Shown: positions 26,292 through 32,987 of the stretch, in pieces | How positions within the stretch are numbered: the stretch's first letter is position 1 | Layout of the letters: every line of letters starts with the position of its first letter | Assembly: GCF_029109325.1 (NCBI RefSeq) | Contig: NZ_JAQKQJ010000014.1 | Coordinates: 62,001-126,000 of the forward strand | Length of the DNA: 64,000 nucleotides | Direction of reading: 5' to 3' | Source: Nodosilinea sp. PGN35 | GTDB lineage: Bacteria; Cyanobacteriota; Cyanobacteriia; Phormidesmidales; Phormidesmidaceae | Notes under the pieces: model-generated | Database searches by the model: none | Told to the model about the DNA's origin: nothing | The model's input: only the letters and a program-made list of their open reading frames with translations | Position numbers and translations under genes: made by a program

Positions 26292-27626
26292 TTACTCCGA
26301 GTCGGGCATGAATTGGTGAATGGTGGCGCAGAGCTGCCGGGCAAACAGATTGGTGGGGCCAGAGCGATGGGGGCTTTGGGCGGCGGCGGCGTCTTCGGCC
26401 ATCAGGCCGTCGATGTGCTCGGCCAAAATCGCCTCCAGGGTGCGATCGAGCCGGTGCAGCTGCTCGGGGGAGCTGTAGTCAACGGCCTCCTGCCGCACCT
26501 GGTCGTACAGGGCGGGAATCAGCCGATGGCGCACATCGACGCGCAGGCGCTGGAGGTCGAGCAGTCGGCGGGCTCGGGCAAAGTTGCCGAGGCCCAGCTC
26601 CGCCGCCAGAGCGCCAATGGTTTGCCCCAGGCAGTAGAACCGATGCAGCCCCTGGACGTAGACGCTGTCCTCTGGGGTTTTCTTTTGGCTGAGTCGGCGA
26701 ATGTTGGCGGCGATCGCCCAGGCGATCGCCCCGTCTAGCCCCTGCCTCACCGCCTGTCGAAACGACCTTAAAAACTCCTCCTGCTCGTCGGGCACCGGGG
26801 TGGCATCGGCCACCTGCTCCCAGTCGGGGGCTTCGCCCTGCTGGGGGCTGCCGGTGCGCACATAGATGCGGTACTGGCGCAGCTGGCTGGCCAGATCGCG
26901 CAGCTGCCTCAGGGTTGTGGTTGTGGCTACCTCGGGGGCCATTTCTCTGAGCTGCTCCTCGCTGGGGGTGGGGCAGTGGCGGGGGCCACCCTTTTTGCGC
27001 TGGGCCAGGCGATCGCGGCAGTACACCCGCTGATATTGCGCCAGCAGCGCTACCGCCGCCTTCACCTCGTACTCGCTGCACAGGTGAAAGGTGCGCAAAA
27101 TCCTCTGCGCCTGCTCTGGGCTGGTGTCGTTCAAAATCGTCCAGTCGCTGACCCGGTACAGCCCTTTTTGCAGCAATAGCTGGTCTAGCTCGGGGTGGTT
27201 GCAGGTCAGCCGACTGCTCCAGGTGCTCAGCGCGGCTTTGGTCGGGTCGTAGCTCTCTAAAATTTGCTGGGTAAAGGGGCGACGGGGCGAGGGCGATCGC
27301 CCGTCGTCGTCGAGCACCACCGCCAGCAGCTCGGCGGTGGTAAAACCGTAGTGGTGGCCAAATTTTTGCGCCAGACGGTGGCAGGCATCGCGAATCTGGT
27401 GGCTGACAAAGCAGCGCAAACTGAGCAACGCCAGATCGGCCTGGGCTGTTTGAGAACGCCAGCGATCGAGCAGCGCCGTTTGCAGAGCGTTCGTTTTGGC
27501 CTCGCTGTCGCTGAGCGAGTCGGCAAACGCCTGCTGAAGCCAATCCTGCACCTGGGACAGCAAATGTGCCTGACACTCACCAGCACTGGTGATGCGAAGA
27601 AGTTGCCAGTATCGAAATATCGTCAT
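26292..27626 (-). CDS. Sigma-70-like regulatory protein
   Basis: A 444-residue, mostly helical protein. Near residues 320-380 a helix-turn-helix-like segment (YVQGLHRFYCLGQTIGALAA followed by LGLGNFARARRLLDLQRLRV) resembles region 4 of group-3/4 sigma factors. The upstream part (AQYQRVYCRDRLAQRKKGG) resembles a charged region-2-like stretch but is divergent. Such proteins are annotated as sigma-70 family in cyanobacteria when they precede DUF1822 genes. The ATG at 27626 is used; a GTG at 27713 lies in leader sequence shared with the CHAT gene. It probably controls its own operon and perhaps the 12.9-kb CHAT gene. Activity as a true sigma factor is unproven. Confidence 0.7.
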   Translation of the reverse strand: MTIFRYWQLLRITSAGECQAHLLSQVQDWLQQAFADSLSDSEAKTNALQTALLDRWRSQTAQADLALLSLRCFVSHQIRDACHRLAQKFGHHYGFTTAELLAVVLDDDGRSPSPRRPFTQQILESYDPTKAALSTWSSRLTCNHPELDQLLLQKGLYRVSDWTILNDTSPEQAQRILRTFHLCSEYEVKAAVALLAQYQRVYCRDRLAQRKKGGPRHCPTPSEEQLREMAPEVATTTTLRQLRDLASQLRQYRIYVRTGSPQQGEAPDWEQVADATPVPDEQEEFLRSFRQAVRQGLDGAIAWAIAANIRRLSQKKTPEDSVYVQGLHRFYCLGQTIGALAAELGLGNFARARRLLDLQRLRVDVRHRLIPALYDQVRQEAVDYSSPEQLHRLDRTLEAILAEHIDGLMAEDAAAAQSPHRSGPTNLFARQLCATIHQFMPDSE

Positions 27627-27627
27627 G

Positions 27628-27845
27628 GTTCTAGGAGCCGGTTGCGACTGGGCAGAAAAACGAGGCACAAAGCAGACAAGGGCAAGGATAGTCAGACTAT
27701 CGACCAAAACCACACTGCAGAATGACCCATGGGATTTCTACCGGGGACGGCAACAGCATATAGGGCTGGGTAGAGTGAGCTTATTCAGTTTTCTGCAAAG
27801 GCAACCTCAGGTTTGCGTACCCATTGGGCAGGACAGGCAAGCTGC
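27628..27845 (-). promoter_or_regulatory. Leader of the sigma-like operon, duplicate of the CHAT-gene leader (copy 2)
   Basis: On the minus strand this region shares blocks with 12825-12974, in the same order and spacing: GGGTACGCAAA, GCAGAAAACTGAA, CCTATATGCTG, CGTCCCCGGTAGA, CATGGGTC and TGTGGTTTTGG. Here the homologous start codon (27731) opens only a short frame, MGHSAVWFWSIV-stop. The true gene begins about 100 bases further on. Confidence 0.65.
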
Positions 27846-27850
27846 AGATC

Positions 27851-28075
27851 CAGTGGTTTGTCAAAAAAAAATGATGACGGGTGGTGAGGTTTAAGGTAAA
27901 AATTTAGGGTTCAAGGCTGACCTTGAACCCTAAACCCTAGACCATGCTCCCTCCGCTGTGACGGGTTAACGGGGTTGACGGTCTACGGTAAACGGTACAC
28001 GGCTCGCCTTAAACCGCTTACCGTGAACCGTGAACCCTAAGTCACACCCCCCGTCATTATTTTTTTGACTAAACA
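27851..28075. repeat. Inverted-repeat-bounded intergenic element
   Basis: GTCAAAAAAAAATGATGACG at 27860 faces CCCGTCATTATTTTTTTGAC at 28050-28069, about 20-30 bp of imperfect inverted repeat. Inside are short telomere-like or codon-like repeats: GAACCCTAAACCCTA, CGGTAAACGGTACACGG and ACCGTGAACCGTGAACCC. It is a MITE-like candidate. The right arm ends at the stop codon of the RemA-like gene. There is no ORF of note. Confidence 0.5.
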
Positions 28076-28432
28076 CTAGGCGGCCAAAACTTGCTGAATG
28101 CGGCGCTCTAGCTGATCGAGATCGAGCCCCCCTTCGTCGCGGCTAATGCGGCGCACCGTCGAGTTTACCTTCGCCAAATCTTCCAGCAGGTCAGTCAAAA
28201 TTTCCTGCTGCTGCCGCGACTGAATCACCTCCCGCGGCTCCTGGACTAAATCGCGCACGATGGTGTCTTCTGCCCGCGAGGCCACCACGGGGTCGGGATG
28301 CCCCGCCAGATACACAAACGTCCGCCGCCCTGGGCCGCGCTCCTCCTCAACCGGCTGAAGGGCTGTCACCTGATCCGATCGCACATATTTGCCAAAGCCC
28401 AGGTGCACCAATACCGACGACTGAATCTTCAT
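28076..28432 (-). CDS. RemA-like (DUF370-related) regulatory protein
   Basis: A protein of 118 residues from the ATG at 28432. The N-terminal ~70 residues resemble the RemA/DUF370 family: KIQSSVLVHLGFGKYVRSDQ followed by a GRRTFVYLAGHPDPVVASRA segment. RemA in Bacillus is a ring-forming DNA-binding regulator of matrix genes. The last ~50 residues are a charged helix (ILTDLLEDLAKVNSTVRRIS) not found in the short bacillar protein. A start at 28459 adds nine residues, but these are encoded by palindromic repeat copy C. It appears monocistronic. The family call rests on motif similarity only. Confidence 0.6.
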   Translation of the reverse strand: MKIQSSVLVHLGFGKYVRSDQVTALQPVEEERGPGRRTFVYLAGHPDPVVASRAEDTIVRDLVQEPREVIQSRQQQEILTDLLEDLAKVNSTVRRISRDEGGLDLDQLERRIQQVLAA

Positions 28433-28456
28433 ACTGCTAGCCCCATCTACTACCGC

Positions 28457-28553
28457 CATAGGTACCTGGTCAGGACACTCAGACGCCTCAGAAACGTTTG
28501 AACGTTCAACGTTTTTAGAAAAATTGTCTTAACCAGGCTGGCTACAGCTTATT
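28457..28553. repeat. Palindromic repeat family, copy C
   Basis: It begins CATAGGTACCTGGTCAGGAC, has a core AAACGTTTGAACGTTCAACG, and ends TTAACCAGGCTGGCTACAGC. It is the closest match to copy F at 46445-46547, in the same orientation. It lies at the 5' end of the RemA-like gene, so it may affect that gene's expression. Confidence 0.75.
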
Positions 28554-28697
28554 TCTATGGTAAATGCGCAAAAATTCGTTAGAACCCAGGCCAGGAGAGG
28601 ATTCTACGGCATTTGAGGTAGGGATTTACGCGGCGATGGGAGAGGGAGCCAGAGGTCTAGAATCCTCGGAGCAGCGCGCACGCAGCGGAGCCAGGAG

Positions 28698-29411
28698 TTA
28701 GTCGTCACCAAAGCTAATTGGCAGCTCGCCGAAGTGGCGAATCACCGGCAGGCTGGGGTCAAAATCGGCAGTGCCGGGGCGCTGCACCCCATACACCTGC
28801 CAGCCCGCCTGCTGAGCCGCCGCCAGTTCGCCCCCGTGGTCAGACAAAAACAGCAGTTGCTCGGGGGCCAGGCCTAAGGCGTCGGCAATTTTGCCGTAGG
28901 AGGCAGCGTCTACCTTGGCTCCGGTGGTGGTGTCAAAGTAGCCGCTAAAACAAGGGGTCAAGTCGCCCACTATGGTGTGGGCAAACAGCAGCTTTTGGGC
29001 TGCGATCGAACCTGAAGAATAGATATAGAGCGGTGCCCCCCGGCGATGCCACTCCTGAAGGTGGGCGGCAGCATCGTCATAGACGTGGCTGTAGTAGGCT
29101 TTGGTGCGGTAGCCTTCCTCCCAAATCATGCCCTGTACGGCTTTGAGGGGGGTGACCTTCTTGTCGGCCTGGGCCCAGGCCAGCAGGTGGGCAGTACAGT
29201 CGGCCTCCGAGAGGCTGGCGTCGCCCACTTCGGCGCGCACCTGAGCCAAAACGGCCTGTCCCTCAGCGGTGGGGGCCAGCTCAGCCATAAACGCCTCCAG
29301 CCGCTCCTCCGCGTAGGGAAACAGGGTGTTTTTGACGAAGGCAATGTCGGTGGTGGTGCCCTCGATGTCGAGCACGATCGCCCCGAGGGGTCGCTGGTCA
29401 AGCAAAAGCAT
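28698..29411 (-). CDS. mtnC: Acireductone synthase (enolase-phosphatase E1)
   Basis: A 237-residue HAD-superfamily enzyme of the methionine salvage pathway. It enolises and dephosphorylates 2,3-diketo-5-methylthiopentyl-1-phosphate to acireductone. It has the E1 signature IVLDIEGTTTDIAFVKNTLFPYAEE (read in parts: DIEGTTTDIAFVKNTLFPY), motif II SSGS and motif III LFLSDHGGEL. The ATG at 29411 overlaps the end of mtnD by 14 bases; codons upstream to 29522 are mtnD shadow. It is the third gene of an mtnB-mtnD-mtnC unit. Confidence 0.95.
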   Translation of the reverse strand: MLLLDQRPLGAIVLDIEGTTTDIAFVKNTLFPYAEERLEAFMAELAPTAEGQAVLAQVRAEVGDASLSEADCTAHLLAWAQADKKVTPLKAVQGMIWEEGYRTKAYYSHVYDDAAAHLQEWHRRGAPLYIYSSGSIAAQKLLFAHTIVGDLTPCFSGYFDTTTGAKVDAASYGKIADALGLAPEQLLFLSDHGGELAAAQQAGWQVYGVQRPGTADFDPSLPVIRHFGELPISFGDD

Positions 29412-29949
29412 GGTATTCGGGAAATCCTTTGGCAATGGGGCTGCCGGTAAAATGGGCCACCCAGCCCTCGGGGTTGCAAAACAGGCGAATGGCCGCAAAC
29501 TGGGGAGCATCACCCATGTCAAACCAGTGGGGGGTGTTGGCGGGCACGCCGATCAGATCGCCAGCGGTGCAGAGGGTGGCGTAGATCTTATCGCCCAGGT
29601 GCAGGTAAAACACCGCCTGCCCCTCCACAAAAAAGCGCACCTCATCCTCCTGGTGAATGTGCTCATCGAGAAATTTCTGCCGCAGCTCTGCCCGCTGGGG
29701 ATGTTCGGGGTGCATGCGAATCACGTCGGCGGTGACGTAGCCACCCTCGGCTTTGAGGCGATCGATGTCTTTGGCGTAGGCGGTGAGAATGGCCTCGGGC
29801 TCGGCGGCGGCGGGCAGCGGAGCCTGGGTCTGCCACTGCTCAAAGCGCACGCCAGCGCTGGCCAAAGCGGCGGCGATCGCCTCAGCATCCCGATACTCAT
29901 CGAGCAGGGTGGTGCCGTCGCGATCGCTAAAAATACGGAGTAGAGTCAT
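29398..29949 (-). CDS. mtnD: Acireductone dioxygenase
   Basis: A 183-residue cupin that cleaves acireductone with O2, giving formate and the keto acid precursor of methionine (Fe form). The metal ligands are visible: His97 and His99 in EHIHQEDE, Glu103, and His141 in NTPHWFD. The length is normal. It sits 47 bases after mtnB and overlaps mtnC, so it is in one operon. Confidence 0.95.
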   Translation of the reverse strand: MTLLRIFSDRDGTTLLDEYRDAEAIAAALASAGVRFEQWQTQAPLPAAAEPEAILTAYAKDIDRLKAEGGYVTADVIRMHPEHPQRAELRQKFLDEHIHQEDEVRFFVEGQAVFYLHLGDKIYATLCTAGDLIGVPANTPHWFDMGDAPQFAAIRLFCNPEGWVAHFTGSPIAKGFPEYHAFA

Positions 29950-29996
29950 CGAGGGTCATCCTTCAAACTAGCGGTCTGGAGATGTAAGCAAAGGGT

Positions 29997-30626
29997 CTAG
30001 GCAAACTTTTGGTCGAGCAGCAGGGCCTGTAGGGCGCAGCTCACCAGCACCTCCAGGGCTTCGGTGGCCACCCGCGCCTGGGATACTGTGGCTCCCCAGC
30101 TGTACAGGCCGTGGCCCGCAATGATGTAGCCCACCGGGGCGGGCAGGGCCTCGAGCCGGGTGAGCACCGTCTCGCTCAGGGCTACCATATCCTGGCTATT
30201 GGCCACGATGGGAACGGCAACTTCTCCATCATGGGTGGTGATTCCCGGCAATGCCTTGAGCAATTCATAGTTTGTTAACACCAGGCGGTCTTGCCCCCGG
30301 CCCAGCAGCCAGCGAGAGAGGCTCACACTGTCGATCGAGTGGGTGTGCAGCACGGCCCCGACCTCAGGGTAGGCACCGTAGAGGCTGGTGTGCAGCAGCG
30401 TTTCGGCAGACGATCGCTGGCCCGCCACTCGGGGCTGCCCCTGGCCGTCTACCACCATAATGTCGGCGGGGGTCAGCTGGCCCTTGTCGCGCCCCGACAT
30501 GGTGATGGCGACCTGGCCCTCGGCCAGCCGAGCCGAGTAGTTGCCGCTGGTGGCCGGTGCCCAACCCTGGCTGGCCAAAAACCGACCCGCCTCGACGAGA
30601 GATTGTGCGATCGCCTCAAACTCCAT
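29997..30626 (-). CDS. mtnB: Methylthioribulose-1-phosphate dehydratase
   Basis: A 209-residue class II aldolase-fold enzyme. Zinc ligands appear as His94 and His96 in LHTHSIDS and a later His in IIAGHGLYSW. The substrate loop NYSARLAEGQVAITMSGRDKG is conserved. It dehydrates 5-methylthioribulose-1-phosphate in the methionine salvage pathway. It is the first gene of the mtnB-mtnD-mtnC unit. The other steps (mtnA, mtnP) are not in this window. Confidence 0.94.
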   Translation of the reverse strand: MEFEAIAQSLVEAGRFLASQGWAPATSGNYSARLAEGQVAITMSGRDKGQLTPADIMVVDGQGQPRVAGQRSSAETLLHTSLYGAYPEVGAVLHTHSIDSVSLSRWLLGRGQDRLVLTNYELLKALPGITTHDGEVAVPIVANSQDMVALSETVLTRLEALPAPVGYIIAGHGLYSWGATVSQARVATEALEVLVSCALQALLLDQKFA

Positions 30627-30910
30627 TCCCCTGGACAGCCCCCACCGACTAATTTGGACTCACTACTCTAACACCAATGCCCCCCTTACCGATGTCGCCC
30701 GCCGCCCTCTGCCAGGGGCACGTCCGGTGCTTCGGTTGGGGCAGTCACACTAGCCAACCCTCAGCAACGGGGATAGTGCCGATATTTGACCCCTGAGAGG
30801 TCGAAATTGGATTAAGGCTGGCCAATTGCGTATAAGTACGTTATTAAAATGATTAAATTTTGGGCATAACTATAACAGCGCTCACCTTGCCCTCGAGAGG
30901 TTTCCTGCAT

Positions 30911-31309
30911 ATGTCCACCTGCGTCGCCTCCAAGCAAACCGTTCTATCGGTGGATGACAGTCTGATTAGCCAGCAGATGATCAAGCGAGCCCTAGACAAC
31001 AGCTACCGAGTGCTGCTGGCCGACAACGCGGTGGATGCGCTATCTGTGATTTACCAAGAGGCGATCGAGGCCCTGCTGCTCGACATCTCCATGCCCGGCA
31101 TCGACGGCTTTGAGCTGTGCCGCACCGTGCGCAGCCTGCCCCGCTTCAGAAATCTCCCCATTGTCATGGTGACCTCCCGCGATACCGAGGCCGACCGTCA
31201 GGAGGCCCGCATGGCCGGAGCCTCGGGCTACTTGACCAAACCCTGCGAGCCAGAGCGGCTCAAGGCGGTCATGGGCAGACTGCTGCCCAACGACTCGGCC
31301 AATAATTAA
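30911..31309 (+). CDS. Single-domain response regulator
   Basis: A 132-residue receiver domain with no output domain. The acidic pocket is SVDDS (Asp15-16), the phosphorylation site is Asp58 in LLLDISMPG, and the conserved Thr88-Ser and Lys110 (YLTKPCEPE) follow. It probably relays phosphate or acts by protein contact (PatA/CheY-like). The ATG at 30911 has GAGAGG about ten bases upstream; the TTG at 30860 is less likely. It converges on the EAL gene downstream, which could be a functional neighbour in c-di-GMP signalling, though they are on opposite strands. Confidence 0.88.
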   Translation: MSTCVASKQTVLSVDDSLISQQMIKRALDNSYRVLLADNAVDALSVIYQEAIEALLLDISMPGIDGFELCRTVRSLPRFRNLPIVMVTSRDTEADRQEARMAGASGYLTKPCEPERLKAVMGRLLPNDSANN

Positions 31310-31352
31310 CCGGCATTACACTTTTTCACTTTTTTTACTGAGGGCGAGGCGG

Positions 31353-32609
31353 CTAAAACAGCGCGGCCGCCTCGCTAATGGGTAGCGGATGACCCAGCAG
31401 ATAGCCCTGCACCGTACCAACCCGAAGCTGTTGCAGGGCGTTGAGCTCGGCGGGCGTTTCTACCCCTTCGGCGACGATAGTGCTACCGGTTTCTTGGGAA
31501 AAGCCCACCAGAGCCGCAGCGAGCGCCCGCCGGGTGACATCGGTATCGATGTGGCGAATGAGGCCGATGTCGAGCTTGATAATATCTGGGTTGAGCTGAA
31601 GAATGTGGAGGAAGCTGGCGTAGCCCGCCCCGGCATCGTCAACGGCAAGGCGAATACCGCGATCGCGCAGGGGAGCGAGACGCTGGCCAAACTGTGAGTA
31701 GTCAGGGATGGCCACATGCTCAGTCACCTCTAGCACCACCCGTTGCAGCGGGGTCTGCCCCAGCGCGCGATGAATCGCCCCGTTGAGAATGTTGTCGGGC
31801 GATACGTTGATCGCCACGTAGACATCGTCGGGCAGCTGGGCGAGGCCGCCCAAAGCCTTGGCGATCGCCGCCATCTCCAGTTCTTCGCTGAGACCCACCT
31901 GGGTCGCTTCGGCAAACCACACATCGGGGCTGCGGATGGGCCGCGACCAGAACCGGGTCAGGGCCTCAAAGCCGACCACTCGATTGTCACTCAGGCGAAC
32001 AATCGGTTGATAGACGATGGTAAACGCTTCGGGGTTGAGCACCGTTGTCACCCGCTGGGCCATTTCCCGGCGTATCCGTTCGGTCTCTAGCTCGCGTCTG
32101 ATCTGGCGGGCGGTAAAGTCCGCGAACAGATGCATAATTGCCAGGTCGCGATCGCCCAGGGTAAGGTTTGGTCGGGTGCTGAAACAGCAGAAGGTGCCGT
32201 AGATCTGGCCATTGGTCAGTCGAATGGGCACGCTGAGGTGAGCTCCCACGGGCAGGGCGGTTGTCACCGCCAGCTCCAGGGCCGCCGGAAACTGAGCAGC
32301 ATCCTGAATTAGCTCTGGCAGCCGACCGTCCACCACGCGCTGACAGTAGCTCAGCTCAAGGGGGTCGGAGCCACCCACGGCGATCGGCACGATCTCTAGG
32401 GCCGAATCAACGTAACGAAACCAGCGTCTGCCCTCGGCAAATTCGGAGACAAACGCCACCTCCATGTCTAGATGCAGGCGAATAGCGCACAGGGCGTCTA
32501 ATACCACCTCGTCGATCGCCCCCTCCCCGGTACTCGACGCCGACAAAAAGACGTAGGGAATCAGCGATAGCGGGTTAGCTACCGGGCCGGAAATCGCTTG
32601 TCCGTCCAT
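31353..32609 (-). CDS. GAF-EAL domain cyclic-di-GMP phosphodiesterase
   Basis: A 418-residue protein with a GAF-type sensor domain at ~20-170 (LHLDMEVAFVSEFAEGRRWF; GAHLSVPIRLTNGQIYGTFC) and an EAL domain at ~180-415. The EAL catalytic set looks intact: EALTRF, AINVSPDN, LEVTEHVA, DDAGAGYASF, IKLDIGLIRH, VAEGVETPAE and a final QGYLLG. It should hydrolyse c-di-GMP under control of the GAF ligand. There is no membrane segment. The ATG at 32609 has GGAG nine bases upstream, preferred over the TTG at 32624. Confidence 0.92.
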   Translation of the reverse strand: MDGQAISGPVANPLSLIPYVFLSASSTGEGAIDEVVLDALCAIRLHLDMEVAFVSEFAEGRRWFRYVDSALEIVPIAVGGSDPLELSYCQRVVDGRLPELIQDAAQFPAALELAVTTALPVGAHLSVPIRLTNGQIYGTFCCFSTRPNLTLGDRDLAIMHLFADFTARQIRRELETERIRREMAQRVTTVLNPEAFTIVYQPIVRLSDNRVVGFEALTRFWSRPIRSPDVWFAEATQVGLSEELEMAAIAKALGGLAQLPDDVYVAINVSPDNILNGAIHRALGQTPLQRVVLEVTEHVAIPDYSQFGQRLAPLRDRGIRLAVDDAGAGYASFLHILQLNPDIIKLDIGLIRHIDTDVTRRALAAALVGFSQETGSTIVAEGVETPAELNALQQLRVGTVQGYLLGHPLPISEAAALF

Positions 32610-32624
32610 TTGGCCGTACTCCAA

Positions 32625-32868
32625 ACAGTGTTCCGCCGTGGTCTTGCAGACGATTTCAGGGGGCTCTAGCTGGCCGCGCCAGTATGGCTTCTTAGGGGTT
32701 GAGCTCTATCCGGGTCAACTCGCCGCTTTGCCCAAGAAACCAGGGCCCAGCAGCCATTCAAGGAGACGGGAATGACTCATTATGAGGTCTGCTAATACCA
32801 TTATCGGTCTATTCATGATGCCCAAATTTATACAGAAAGGCAGAAATATTGGTTCAGTAGACCAGATT
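32625..32868. other. Intergenic stretch without a supported gene
   Basis: This lies between the EAL gene and repeat copy D. No open frame with a ribosome-binding site is convincing. It becomes AT-richer toward 32860 and could hold the EAL promoter, but I see no clear element. Confidence 0.4.
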
Positions 32869-32973
32869 TATAGCTATGGCCAGCCTAGCTGAGACATCGC
32901 CCAGACGAACGTGCAAACGTTGGAACGTTTTAGAAGATTCTTAGATATCCTAACCAACCTGACTATGGCTATA
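32869..32973. repeat. Palindromic repeat family, copy D (complete)
   Basis: 105 bp with both terminal arms: TATAGCTATGGCCAGCCTAG at the left and AACCTGACTATGGCTATA at the right, inverted to one another. The core contains CAAACGTTGGAACGTTTT. It lies just downstream of ligA. Confidence 0.85.
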
Positions 32974-32987
32974 GTAGGGTACGAGCG

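Noticed and set aside
26479..27576. 365-codon minus-strand frame in the sigma-like gene
   Set aside because: It overlaps the real frame, is Arg/Gly/Pro-rich and shows no protein-like pattern.
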